NCBI GenBank assembly: GCA_022747635.1
Contig: JAKTNV010000005.1
Location: 37,062,336-37,126,335 of the forward strand
Source: Hetaerina americana
Lineage: Eukaryota > Arthropoda > Insecta > Odonata > Calopterygidae
Length of the DNA: 64,000 nucleotides
Direction: 5' to 3'
This document shows positions 19,487 through 32,600 of the stretch, one piece after another. The notes beneath the pieces were generated by a model, which was given only the letters and a program-made list of their open reading frames with translations, did no database searches and was not told the origin of the DNA. Position 1 is the stretch's first letter. Each line of letters begins with the position of its first letter. The position numbers and the translations under genes are program-made.

Positions 19487-19694
19487 AAGGATCTCAGGTT
19501 TTCCCGGCGTATGGTATTTAAGAAGTTCTCTCGGGTTTCCCACCGGGTCAGGTTGCAGTTTACCGACGTTTCGAAGGCTGACTCTGCCATCGTCTTCAGG
19601 GTGAAGACTTCACCCTGAAGACGATGGCAGAGTCAGCCTTCGAAACGTCGGTAAACTGCAACCTGACCCGGTGGGAAACCCGAGAGAACTTCTT
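19487..19694. mobile_element. Perfect 175-bp foldback insertion with hammerhead-like core
   Basis: Arms at 19520-19606 and 19608-19694 are 87 bp each and match without a single mismatch around a 1-nt centre at 19607. A 33-bp non-palindromic piece precedes them (19487-19519). The insert is bracketed by the exact 16-bp repeat GAATCGAAATATATTG (19471-19486 and 19695-19710). Both strands therefore carry the hammerhead-like core listed separately. The structure parallels the insertion at 2969-3169, mirrored. A Penelope-like terminus is the likely source; no coding part is present. Confidence 0.8.
19609..19655 (+). ncRNA. Hammerhead-ribozyme-like motif
   Basis: The core reads CTGAAGA (19615-19621), one extra C, then stem II GATGGC/GCCTTC (five pairs and one T-T mismatch, 7-nt loop), GAAAC (19642-19646) and GTC (19647-19649). 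Stem I pairs ACC before the core with GGT after GTC; beyond a C-A mismatch, TT pairs with AA. The same motif exists on the minus strand because the region is a perfect palindrome. The extra base after the CTGANGA box and the near-absent stem III make activity uncertain. Confidence 0.5.
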
Positions 19695-20999
19695 GAATCG
19701 AAATATATTGTAAATTATTTTTTATACGGACCGAATTTATTTTTACTAGAAAGATGTCTAGAGGCATTCGATTTTACCAACGCTTCAAAATTTGGTAAAA
19801 ATACGTCTCCGAATGCTAGTTAAGTACCTTTTTGGCGCATACTGTCTCATTAAGGCGATGCCTAGTACGCATGTTACGATGCAAAATTTTCCCCTGACCT
19901 ACACATCTCATTTAGCCTGCTGTTTTAGACTCAAAACTTCTTGAAGACTCGTGAAGTTTCTCAATGGTACCCGAGCAGCTTTTCAATTCGCCGCTCGCAT
20001 TTGTGCAAAATAGCAGCGTGAGACGGCCCTTCATTGCCTTGTTTTCGGGAAATACATTCTACTGTTATGTACAAATACAGGTTTGCTTTGGCATCTTCTT
20101 CACGAAGATAACAGCATCGTCACAATTAAAATCAAGCCGTGGCAGGTAACTCTTAAAAAATCTGCAACCTTTTTGAAGTCTCCGATGAAGTTCTGTGTTG
20201 GCCGACTCAAGCTTACTGCTTCACCATGCCTCGACGCCGTGGACGTCTGTTCTTCTCGAGCCAACCACGCTTCTCCTTAAATGCTTATTCGGCCTTAGAT
20301 GAGCCTGATATCTCATTAACAAGGTCGGCCAAAATCACTTACCCCTTTTCACGAATTATATTCTCGTTAATGGTGTCGCATTGCAATTGCTTTTCGTTCA
20401 TGCATATGAGAAGAAACCTTTCAACATCGTTGGGAATGAGTAAACGTTGCGTGATTCTCGTATCTCCTTATTTGAAGCACTTATCTCCTTAGTCTTTGCC
20501 GTGCTATCAAAGAAAATGCCAATCATTGATCAGCCACGGTCATACCATGATCCAGATTTTCAATGATTTTTACTTTTCATTATCTGATAGCTTTCTTCTT
20601 ACGATTATTTCTAGGGGATAATTTTTTAAACTATGCATAAAATATAATTGAACAAGCAAACAAATCTCTATTAAAATTTTGAACACATTTAGGGAAAATA
20701 TGAGATCGAAGATACTAGCGGAACGAGTGCTAGAGACAAACTGCAGTAGCAGGCGCGCAATGAATCCGGGAATTCTATTCTCCTTGTCGCTCGCTAAGAG
20801 AGTCGTTTAGGAACCCATATTTTTGTTTGTAGTGCAATTTACTCGCTTTGTGAGGTGCTCATTGAGTGAGGTTCCACTATACCTGATTCAAGTGCATCTT
20901 AATTGTATGTATACCTGGACAAGAATTTTGAATTTATTCACCTTAGGGTCTTTGTCCCTTCATATGGACCTTAATGTAGTAAACGGCTCGACCATTCTC

Positions 21000-23060
21000 A
21001 TGACCCCTAGTTTTGCGCCGGCAAAGCTTTAGGGGTCATCAGACCTACCAGAAGCTAATATCATTGCTTAAATGGTATTTCCTCCTGGCGGGGTCACTCA
21101 TGCCAGATAGGTCGAAATGAATGACAATCCACACAGCTTCTGTTTCTCAGTGCAGAACAGATGCTGGGCCCACAGGAGTGGACGTTGACTGATGATGTCA
21201 CATTAAAAACATTGAAGAAGGCAATGGGAAGCCTAAACTATTTTCCCAATAATGTAAGAATGGACATCTTAATGAAAATAATTTCTGGCAGCTGTGGCAC
21301 TATGCCCAGTCATACTGTGCAAAATTACCATAGCTGTCAACCCACCCCAAAATACTTAACTACTTCTAACTACCCAATCATCCATGTGTTGTGTCTGGAG
21401 GCAGGACAGATAAGGCTTCCATAGTCATTATCTCAAGAAATTCTTGCATAACAAAAGTGATGACAGCAACAGCACAGATGATGCAGAAAACAGCCACATT
21501 AGTTAGAATGAGAACTTGGAATGTTAGGACAATGATGAGGGCAGGAAAATTAGAGAATATAAAGTGATCCATGGAGAGAAGAAATAAACGTAATGTTTTA
21601 GGGCTGTGCGAGGTAAAATGGAAGGATGGGTAAAATGATAGTTGTAGAGTATTATACAGCAGAAGGGAAGCAAGCCAGCCAGGTGAGGCAATAATACTGA
21701 ACAAAAATGTAAGAAATAGCATAGCAAATGAAGAGCCAGCCACTGATAGAATATTCAACATCAATCGAAGAGGTATTTGGCGGGAGGTGTAAGCACCAGG
21801 TGGGAAGGGTAGGAAAAATATTAATTAAAATCTATCACATTGCATAGAAATTTCTGTATATGCTGGAGGAAACCTCAATTCAAAATATGTGTTAATTCAC
21901 CTAATAAATTACTTATTTGTTGTACAAAAACATGGAAATAAAATTATTGGTAGGAGCAGAAGTGGAATTAATGAACTTAGTCATTCTTCAGGTACACATG
22001 CCACCAGGCATTCATTTGGAGGAAGAAGTCGATAGGGTATGTGATCAGTTAGTGGTCATAATTGAAACGCAAAATAAATAATAATTTATTTATTTTGCAT
22101 TAGTCCAAAAACAGCACTTTGGCCTTTGAATAGGACTTAAAACAATGATGTAAACAATCAAAACACTTACATACACCCAAGCCCTAGGTGGCGGAAAACC
22201 CAACTGGGTGGAAATTGAGCCTGCAACCTCTGGTTTGGCAGGCGAGGATGTTACCCCACCCCCACTGGGGCCGGTGCAGTCACGATCACTTAGAAGATAT
22301 AATCACGGGTGTTCCTGGGGTTAAACAATTGATAGTTATGGCGGATTCGAACACAGCAGTAGGTGAAGAAAGAAAGTGAGTAGGGGACTTTAATGTGGGA
22401 ATAAGGAATGACCACAGGTAAACATTAATATAGTTCTGCAGAGACAGGGGTTTTTCATAACTAATGCTTGGTTTACACTAAACAAAAAGCATAGGTACAT
22501 ATGGAAAATGCCAGGGGATTCCGGAAGGTATAAGTTAAACTATATAACAGTTAGTCATAGATTTAGGAACAATGTGATCAATTCGCAGTCTCCATGGAGT
22601 TTACTGACTTGGGACCACAATTGGTGGGGTATTCATAAAATCAGTTAGATTTGCAGATGATTATGCTTTAGTTTGTCAGTCGGGAAAGGGGCTGAAAATT
22701 CTGCTGAGTGAATTGGAAGATCGGTGCGATAAGTATTGGATAAGAATAGATGTAAATAAAACAAAGATTATGCAGTTTTCTCGAAAGAGAAAACCTAAGT
22801 TGAATTTTAAAATAGGAAGGCAAAATCTTGACCAGGTGGTTTACCAGTCTCAAAAATATTTTGAACCAAAATGGTTAAAGTAGTAGGGAATTGAATTGAT
22901 GACAGAGACTAAGAGTAAGGATGTAAAAAAAGGCCTTAAAACTTTGATATGGAGTGTAGTTATGAACTGCACAGAAAAATGACCATTGAAGCAGGATGAT
23001 AATGGAAGGTTGGAGGCTTTTTGTGACCACTCAATAAGCCACCTGCAGTACACAGCTGAA
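21000..23060 (+). mobile_element. Degenerate RTE/BovB-like LINE, endonuclease plus RT tail
   Basis: The 5' leader is recognisable at 21020-21270. Endonuclease similarity follows at 21510-21760 (RTWNVRTMMRAGKLEN, then LGLCEVKW) and again at 22320-22610. The sequence then jumps directly to the region around the catalytic SVRFADDYALVCQS near 22640, implying an internal deletion of more than 1 kb. It fades out near 23060. A SINE splits it at 22063-22283. The frame is broken throughout. Confidence 0.75.
22063..22283 (-). mobile_element. tRNA-derived SINE inserted in an RTE copy
   Basis: The insert separates two parts of the LINE that are adjacent in the intact copy. It is flanked by decayed 20-bp repeats (starting GATCAGTTAG at 22043 and GATCACTTAG at 22284, about 15 of 20 positions alike). 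The minus strand begins with a GGTAACATCCTCGCC phrase and a worn B box, like the right-hand SINE near 3650. The left end is A/T-rich. Confidence 0.6.
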
Positions 23061-25216
23061 CTCTGTCCAGATTAAGGGGGAGTTTGGATTAGCTAGGTCT
23101 GGATTAGTGAGGGTTTAGTGTAAACCTAACGAGTATTCATAGATTTGCACTAACACCTAACTTTTCTATTAAATCCTGAAAATAAACATCATAGCAAAAT
23201 TATGAACAAGAAACTTTAAAAACTACTTTTAATACCATTGATGATATAGTAAAAATTTCCTTGAAAATAGATAGCTGATGTACCACAATAATTGCTATGC
23301 ATATTTAGTTGTACCAGAATGAAATTACATGCACAAAATGATGAGAGATCTTCTGAAATTGACTGAAAACATTCTTTGCTCAAATTTATTCTTATGTTTT
23401 TTTCCATAAAAACCTTAAAAACATTTTAGGAACTACATAATTACTTGATAATAACATTACAATTCCCAGGTTAAGTATACTTTGACAAGAATCATCACAA
23501 TTTGTACTTTCAGTCACATTGTACTTTCATTGACACACTTTTATTAGAAAAATTGTGAGCAAATTAAGTGATATTTCCCTGGAGAGCTTTGATTGACCAA
23601 TTTCTTCTTTTTTACTCCATTGGGCATTTTCTTTTAGTAATTCAATGATACATTTTCCTTGATTGGAGGTGGGTTCCCAATAGTGGAAGGTGGGAATTAG
23701 GATAATGCAACCAAAATATCAAGACTAGACATTTATCTTCATTCAACTGCAAACAAATGAAGGAGAACAACTATCAGTCGAAGTAATAAGGAAATAGGAA
23801 AAACTCCTGCACCCATAATAATTATTTATGTCTGCAGTAGTTTTCCCGATTTCCTTTATTTAGCTAGCCATAAAAGTGAGTCACTTGAAGTTGTTACTTT
23901 CAATATGTTCTGCGACTATTTTCTGCACCACATTGTATGAACACAGAGAAATCAATAATTGATGACTTAACTGTTGATAACGCAACTGTTGATGTAATAT
24001 CAAGTCTATAGCCATTGAATGGAAAGAGTTACTGAACCTCGTTTTTTATCCAAGTTTGCTTCGATGTCACCCAACTACTAGTCAAAAAGTTTGTACAAAA
24101 CACAATGCTAATTCTGATTGCAACTGAGGACAAGCCTTCCTTCCATATTGCTGTAGCTGTAAAGAAGAATCTTGTACTCAAAGGATGTTTATGAAGAAAA
24201 ACTTGTTCAGGCTACATGAGGAAAACAACTCTGCCCAAAAAAAGATAAAAAGCGGAGGAAACATCCTAAGGGAGTCTACACTAGCAATATAGTAACTTCT
24301 TATTACTTTACTCCTGTTGAGTATCTTTAGATATGCATTTAACTTGTCCACAACTTAGTCTTTCCCTTGCTTACTTAAACAGGTTCCAAAATTATTCTGA
24401 AATGCAGCAATCAAGCCCCTGAAACAAAAACAAAATTTATTAATAAAGTACAAGTAAGTTTCAACTCAGCCAATCAACTAATTTAGCAAATATTGAAACC
24501 TTCCAATTTTGATACTAATAAATTTAAAGCATCATGTGATTTGAACCTTAAGAACAGTCTCTTATAAAAAGCTTAATTTTGAAGGACCAGCAAAAACAAA
24601 TGTCTCTAAACAACTTTCTGGTGAAGAGGAATTAGATATTTACATAAATAATAAACTATTTATTTTGATTCTTTTTTGCTTTTACAAATTGAGTCTGCAT
24701 TTTTGTTTGCTTCATTCCCCAATAAAAGAAATTATGAACATAATCCACCCTCCTAAACAATGTATATATAATTTTCTTTCAATGAACCTTGAACAGAATT
24801 TATTTATTTTTGGCATGGAATACATTACCGTATTTTACATTAATTTACACATGAAAAGTCATTTCACTAAACTAGTGTTTAGATTAACGAGAAAGATCGC
24901 TGAATGAATTATGCTTGTTGTGTGAGGTTCTATTGTATTTGTGTACTTAAGTTTCATATATAAATTATAAAGGCATTTGATTACCAATTCCTGCAAAAGA
25001 AATCTCTTATGCCCCTTAACCAAGAATCTTAATTTTCTGTACTCAATACTTAACATGAAATACCAATAAAAATTTTACAAAGGACCATATTAATCATTAA
25101 TAACTAACGAAAAGCTTTTATTTATGGGAATTCGGGGTTCCCTTAAGGGGAGAGGTAGAGAGATCATAGTAGGTCATTTTATTTAATGAACTCAAAGTAC
25201 TACCAGAGATAACACA
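23061..25216. other. Intergenic, nothing recognised
   Basis: The sequence is A/T-rich with only short open frames lacking motifs. No repeats beyond low-complexity tracts were recognised by eye. Confidence 0.4.
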
Positions 25217-25398
25217 ACAGTTACTTTAATGTAGTTATCCACCAGTTGCCCAGAAATGCAGAATTTCACAATTTAAAAATCATTTCCCTTGACCAAGGAT
25301 GCCATTAATTTCAAGTCCCGGTCAAGGCAAATGAACTTTACACTGAAAAATTTCTGCATTTCAGGGTAACTAGCAGATAACTCCATTAAAGTAACTGT
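25217..25398. repeat. Long inverted-repeat element with worn tRNA-like core
   Basis: Arms of about 53 bp (25217-25269 and 25343-25398, both starting ACAGTTACTTTAATG when read inward) are roughly 85% alike. They enclose about 70 bp that includes TCAAGTCCCGGTCAAGGC, matching the 3' end of the tRNA-like sequence at 19269-19341. No target duplication is obvious. Confidence 0.65.
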
Positions 25399-25584
25399 CA
25401 TGGTACCCCCTGTAGTTCTTTGAAGTTGTCATTTGTCACCTTTGTACTTAAACACTGGCTTTAATCTTGTTGACTGTGATATACTGTGAATACCCAAGAT
25501 TACTTGTGAAATTGAATGTACAGTACTTCATCATAAATTCTTGATCCTTTAAGTACCTAGAAATCCATATTGAAACCTTGTTAG

Positions 25585-25690
25585 CTTAATTAATAAAGGC
25601 ACTGGGTTAAAAATTGAGGGGATCAGGGTTTGAGCCCTGGTCAAGGTAAGGGATTTTTACACTGTTAAATTCCTGCATTTTATTTCACAT
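25585..25690 (+). repeat. Third, partial copy of the tRNA-like repeat
   Basis: This stretch retains the tRNA-like head (TTAGCTTAATTAATAAAGGC, a B box in GGGTTTGAGCCCTGG) and the following TTTTTACACTGTTAAATTC, equivalent to the right arm base of the copy at 19230-19368. The left inverted arm is not visible. Confidence 0.5.
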
Positions 25691-26643
25691 TTGGGTTGAG
25701 CCAATTCATTCGTATCCCTTAAAATTGTTTTGACTATTTAGTGGACTGGGTTGAAGGAAAAAAAGTCAAGGTTACTACACTGATGAACCTGAGCTCTCAG
25801 GGGATGGAGGAAACAGAATTGGTAGCCTCTTGAGTTAGGGAAGGTGGAAGTTATAACCATCAATAGAACAAGAGTAGTACTCTTTTAAGTGAGGAGCTAT
25901 CTCTCAATGGTGATGTATAAAATTGAAAAACATCACTTGGTGTTGCCCATTGCAAATTTTCAATAGCCAAACTTGCTACTACAACACTTAGTCAGAAATT
26001 AGGGTACCTGGGTTTGAATTCATCTTTGTGAATGATTTTATGCAGACTGCATACAGGCCAACAAACTCAGTCACAATTAATTAGAACAATTTCGTTTTCT
26101 GCCAAAACAATGAGATAAAATGAGCTGATTTAAAGAAAGAGAGCACAATGAGCATATTATCTTATAGGCAATTTTTGACTTTGCATGAAGTCAAGTTCTA
26201 GGCGCTAAAAAAGGAATTCTATTTCTTAGTCCACTTGGCAGAAGACAAGAATCAAAGACTGAACAAATTTATTTTCCTTTGAGAGCTATTTTACTGTATT
26301 GATTATTGCAGAGGAGTGTATCAGAAGGTGATTTCAGACTTGAATTTGGAACAATGATCATAACATGAATAAATTTTCAATTCTTACTTCGGTAAATACA
26401 ATGAAGTTATGATGGGAATATTCCTATTGGGCCCTCACTTGTCACATTTCTGCCACACTCAAATCAGGTATATCACTCATCATAAACTGAGAATACATAC
26501 ACAATATCAATATTATGTAGGCAGCTTTACAATAATCCTTTTAGTCTCCAACATATTAAACAACCATAAATTTAAGGGTTATGAAACTTCATACCCATTA
26601 TGTACATTAAAAATTATTCCCCAGCAGGCAATTTACACAGTTC
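25691..26643. other. Region downstream of the VPS9 gene
   Basis: This contains the presumed 3' untranslated region of the minus-strand VPS9 gene and otherwise nothing recognised. Confidence 0.35.
26268..26273 (-). terminator. Candidate poly(A) signal of the VPS9 gene
   Basis: TTTATT on the plus strand is AATAAA on the coding strand, about 370 nt after the stop codon. It is plausible but not unique in this A/T-rich sequence. Confidence 0.3.
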
Positions 26644-29600
26644 TCACCCAGAAGTATTGTTCGAAGTTGTCTGAGACATTTCAGAAGTCATTGATTCCTC
26701 TTCATCTAGTTCACGAGTCGATGCTTCAATCATACTGGTTAAATGCTCTAACTGGCGGTCCAGAGGTGTATAAGTCCCTCTCTCTTCCTCAGGGACTTCC
26801 TTCCTATCCCCACCACGGTTAAATCTACCATCCACAACTCCAGTTACCTGCAGAATGTATGTGAAAGACACAATAATTCACATGGATTCCCTTTTCTAAC
26901 AATAGAAAAGTATCCAACCCAACTAGAAAACAAAATATTTTAGTCAAATACAGGTACAAGGGCTGTGGAGAGAGTAACCTCTGTTTTCGTGTAGCGTGAG
27001 AATTAGTAGAGGGAGCCAAATGGTTGCTACATTGATGCACACAGTAGGTCAGTTTGCCCTGAGCTGCAGTGGTCGGAAGGTCGCTTGATGTTTGTTTACA
27101 ATAGCGAGTCAAAATGAACAATAAAATTGAAATTCCCACCAAATGTGATTCGTTCAAGCATAAGAATTTTACTGATAAAAAAACTTCAAAGCTGCTGATA
27201 TTCAATGGAAAATTTGTGCACTGTAGGGACCAAATGTAATGAGTGACAAGATTCGTGCATCAGTGTTTTCGTTTGTTTAAGAGTGAACATAAATGCCCAT
27301 GATGATGGCAGAAGTAGCCATATTTCTTAGGTGAACAATGAACTGCACCCGAAAATTGACGAAAAGTTCATAAAAACTGGCATTTTACGATATCTGAAAT
27401 CTTTAGAAAATTTTCCACAGATTTCTATGACTATGTTGCATGGAAGCTCGACTGAAAAGTAAGGCTACTACATTATATGTGCTTGTATTGACGAGGAACT
27501 TCAAGACGCTGTCAGAGGAATCTCAGGCGGAAGAATTTTATGCGGGAGGAATTTGAAAACTAGTTGAGAGATATGGCAGAAGTTTGAATCTATTTGGTGA
27601 ATATGTATAAAATAGTAGAGATATGAGGGTAGACTGAAAAGTAATGAACACATGCTTGTAAAGCACGAACAAAAACTAATAGCAAGATCGGGGAAAACAT
27701 TCATGAAAGTACAATTCTCAAGTTTGAAAATCAAATATTAATTTTTCAACATAATCACTGTTAAGGCAAACACATATCTCCCACCATGTAACAAGTTTTT
27801 TCATTTCATCACTAAAAAACTCTTCTGACTTTTCTCGAATCCAGGACTTGGCAGCTGCCTTCACCTTATCATCTGAGGTGTAATGGTTACCTTTGAGGTG
27901 TCTCTTAAAAATAAAAATCGTAAGGTGCAAGATCAGGGGAATAGGGAGGGAGTGGAATCTGTTGAAATTTCAGGTTTTGTACAAACCATGTACATGTGCA
28001 TTACCTACTTAAGTTATATTGAACATAGCATTATAATTCACAATAATGCAGAAGCTAAACTTTCCCAAATTAAATGCAGTATGTGATACGAACCTTAATA
28101 AGATCTTCCAGACTCAGCTCTCTCATTATTTTTTTACTTTTAGGTAGAAGATCACTGACATTTGTCGCCAAAAGATCTTGCACTGCTGTCTTGAATGCCA
28201 CGAAACTATGGCTGAAATAACAAAAGCCATTCTTTCAATCAAATACTGAACAACTATGGAAAATAAATTTTTTATAAATTATTTGCAAAATTTCGAAAAG
28301 AGACACGGTCATATTTGAAAATGTTGTCCTATTAAAATAATGCTGACATTGAAAAATACAGAGCAAGGAATCCAATCATGCCTTCTTAACCAAGACAATA
28401 CAAGAGTTTGCTAGGGGTGGCAAAGAAGATAAGCTGAAAGGTGATTAAGCATGCTGAGCTGAAAAACACAAACAAGATCCCAAATGAGATAATTTTTCTT
28501 ATTTTAACAAAAACAGCTTCCATATTACATGAACATAATATAAAGTTACAAGCCTATTACTAATAGGTCAAGTTTTGTAAATAATTGTGCAAATATCAAT
28601 TCATATACTCAGGGGGGGATTCTTGGGATTGGTCGCGTGTGGAGTATTTTTGGGTTCAACGATTTCTTCTCGTGTTGCAGTAAGCAAAGGCTTCAGTTCT
28701 GAAGATGCTCCTATGCTTCACGTGCAGCCAATCTCAAGAACAACCCCTGCATCATTTAATTGCTGGAAAAACCTGCGATCTAATGTTATTTCATCCATGA
28801 TATTAATTTTCTGTTCTACATTTACATAGTTTAAGGCTGCAATGTATCCTAGCCTAGCACACACACATTACAGTTTTGTTTTGATGTCCTGCTCACTCTT
28901 TCTACTTCAACAGGTTATGAAAGCAATGATAGCAAAAATTGATAGACACACTGATGCTTAGTTTGCTGCTGTTTAGAGATTAAGCCATTGAGAGAAGGAC
29001 ATGCTGGAAGTGAAAAAATAGATGGCTTTTAAGTGTGGCTTGAACTGTTTTCATAAATTTTATGAGATACTTGTATTAAAAGGTGAAATTACGTGTAAAG
29101 ACTTTACAAATTCTATACCATTTTTGGCCATGGGAACTATTTTAGAAGAAAAATTAGGATGAAAATTTCCAGCTCAGTAATTTTCTAGGATATCCAATAC
29201 AGAGGCCACATGACCAATTTTTAAATTTTAAGTGGAAATGTATTTCTGATAAATTCAATGCTGCGCCATTATATGAGGGCAACCCCAAAATTAATGTCAT
29301 CAATTTTTTAGAAATAGAAGGAATTGTTCAGTTTCAATTATTATACATCATTTTAAAGCTTTGACATTTGCCTATTTCCTACACAGTTGCAATTTTGGTC
29401 AATGCATTTTTGTAAGCACTGGGGCAGTAACCAACACTAAATTTAAGCCCTTCTTCAATTGGGCATATTTATTCTTGCCTTCATTCTGTCCAACTTGTCC
29501 ATCATATTCTTACCCCTTCCTAGCTTGCCTCATGTTCTCCACTTTTTTTATAATATTCAGGAATTATATACCTCATCACTTATGCCTCAATTAACTGCTT

Positions 29601-32600
29601 GATGCTTGAATGAAAATATCTGTATTTATACCAGTTTCAGATTCATAATAACAAAAAAAATTACATTTTCATCCCTGGGAGCCAGTAGCACTTTTCAGAA
29701 CCTATTTTGTTTTTCATTACATGCAAGCTCCTCTGAGAATGAAACTCAGAGAAGTTCTATTATTTGGGAAATCTCCAGACCAAAACCTAAATTGAGATTG
29801 CTTCGGCATTTTGTAAACTCATCTTTATTATATATTTACTCTGGCTGCATGTGAGAGAAATATCGAGTCTTCAGCGATGTTGTTATCTTTGATGGAATAT
29901 ATTTTTAACTTTAAGCCTTCTACTTATTATTGCAATAAAAGATAAATTGATATGAACTGTAGCAAAAACATGTCCTGAAAACTGGTTAATATTGACAACA
30001 TTTAGTTCTCTCTAGCACTATAAATAATCACTATGAATACAAACCTTAGCACATTGCTGGGCTCCAAGGTCCACTGAAAGGTATCCATATAAAAAAAGTT
30101 AGATGCCAGATGAAGAGGCTTTGCTTGTACCAGTACCCACATAACTAATGGGATTAAATCACTGGAACGTGGTTGGAGGGGTGGAGTCCAAGGTTCATTT
30201 CCAGCTGTTGATTGAAAAAAAATTGGCAAATGATAACTTGCAAACTTAATCAATTTAGCAGCTACTTTCCACTAAAAAGGGTATGGCATTTGGAATAAAT
30301 ATATAAAAATTTCTGGTCACAAAGAGTTGCCCGTCTAATATATGAAAAAACATTATGATTTTTTGGGTGAAATTCATTATGTATTCATTTTAGTATTCCT
30401 TACAGTGCAAATGTGCAAACTGGAAGCTCATACACAACCATATACTTCAAATTTTAAAATATTACAAATAGGCATCACATATGTATAAAAAAAAGACTTC
30501 ACAACAGTTGGACTCACATCATGATTGTAGTGCTTTCAAACACAACTAGAAAAATTGATAAACCTCTTATTAATTAATTAATTAGGCTTTTTGGTTTAAC
30601 AGTTTCCCATGTGATTGTCTAAATTAAGTTATATTAATGATTTTCACTGCTTCAATTACTTAATTGCCCAATTTCCGGATTTAACAAAAACTCAGTACAG
30701 ATATTATCTCGACTAGTTAATTGGGAATAGGTTTACATAATTAGCAAGTGATATCAATCAATTTACTGAAACTTCCCAAAAGAATACTATGCAAAACAGA
30801 TAGAAATTAACCAGAGATTAAATTATTAGGTCATTCGGAATATTTTGAAAAATCTAACATTAGAATAAACTCAAGAACCATTTCATAAAAATATAGCACC
30901 TATGATTTTAGATAAATTTTAGTCAATCTGATTTTGACAATTCAGTGCAGTCAAAAGAACTATCTACATATGCACTTCACAATATGCTAACTTTTTGATT
31001 CCCAGCAAAGACAAAAGTACACAGTTAAGCATGCATGATTTCAAGTGATTTTTTATTTGCAACTAATTTCGTATGATGCCTCTACCACTTTACTGAGATA
31101 AAAATGCCAAAAATGTAACTTCATTACAAATATTTAATAAATAAATTTACGAATTCAGGGTGATCACCTTTATAATGACCACATTCTCAATTTGAGAAGA
31201 ATTATGTGCATTGGATAAACTAGCTGACTTACATGGTAAGACACAATGAGCATCAACAATTGCTCCTTTGATTTCTGCCATTATCAAGTCCATTGTAGTA
31301 CTAAGACAGGCCAATTTTTCCACAGGGCTGGTCAAACAATCAATGGAAGCTAGCTCAACAACCTATTAATGGTCATGCAACACAATGAACACAAGCATAA
31401 CATGGCTCATGCAAAGTACGATTAAAAACATTTCACACATGAAATTAATTTTAAAAATTGACAGCATTACCCAAGCAACAAAAACATCACCCATTTAATG
31501 GCATGTTAATTGTTAAATATAATGGGATACCATATAATTACATACTGAAAATGAACATTCCTCTTTGCAAAAAGAAACCTTTTGCTCCATTAATTTTCTG
31601 TTTACATCATAAGTATAGACCAGAAATATATCTTAGCACAATTTTCCATATTTTGCTCAAACCTCCCTGAATGTGAATTTTACACCTAGTAGGATTTAGT
31701 ACCATGTGAGCTACCCTCGACCATTGCACTTATTCTGGAATGAAGAGAGATAAGAAGTTCATGAATGGACAGTTCTCTTGGTCTCTGTTATATAACATAG
31801 ACAGGTGTGTGGGCGATGACCTCCTTGTTTGACGTGAATCATTTTCCAACTGGCCATTTTTCACATATGGCAATAAAAAAAAGTCATTGGGGCAAAATCT
31901 GTGTAATATGGTGGATGCTGTATTGATTCCAACTTTGATTCCATAATTTTCACCATCAAAACTTCCCAGGTGTGCACCACTGCATTTTCTTAATGGAAGA
32001 GAATTTTTTTTCTTATGCAAATGAGGATGTTTTTTTTGATTTCTTTGCTCAACTAGTGCAATAATGCATATTTTTTGCAAGTGATGGCGTTGATGTGCCA
32101 TGAACTTCCCCAAACTCAGCTTTGAACTCTTTCAGTGTTAAATCTTTTTAATAGAAGGCTTATAGAAATCATCAAACAAAACTAATTTTTTTTCATTTTT
32201 CTAAATGAACAAAAGTTTGTTGCTTCAATTGATTGTGAAAATGAAACAGCATCATAAACACAGCCGAAACTTTAACAACGGTCTAGTGAGAGATCAGGCT
32301 TACTTAGAGCAAACAATTTGTGATACTACAAGCACCATCTCTTGGATTTTCTAAGTAATTTTTGAACAACATGTGAAATGATTAAAATGGAAAACATTCT
32401 TAATTTCATTAAAGAAGCAGACTTAATTGAAGTTTGAAACAGGAAGAAAATCCTTGCATGGCCCTCAAATTAACAACTTGGTTTCAATTTTGTAATGCTT
32501 GGTTCAATATAATGTTGGGATAATGAAGTTGCAACCATGTCTTTCATGGAACTTTCCAAAATACTGAATAGGTTTTTCATAGAGAAATGGGAATTCCAAT

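Larger units (their letters stand above)
19014..20879 (-). mobile_element. Degenerate Tigger/pogo-type DNA transposon carrying two later insertions
   Basis: Short terminal inverted repeats are visible: CAGTGGAACCTCATAAC at 19014 and TGAGGTTCCACTA near 20867-20879, each next to TA. Between about 19900 and 20560 the minus strand, allowing frameshifts, reads as a Tigger/jerky-type transposase. It has a helix-turn-helix part (WLEKNRRPRRRG), then a block like NADETGLFWK seen here as NCDDAVIFVKKMPKQT, then GRLTLLFCTNASGE. A tRNA-like inverted-repeat element (19183-19380) and a hammerhead-like foldback (19487-19694) lie inside it. The transposase is dead. Confidence 0.7.
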
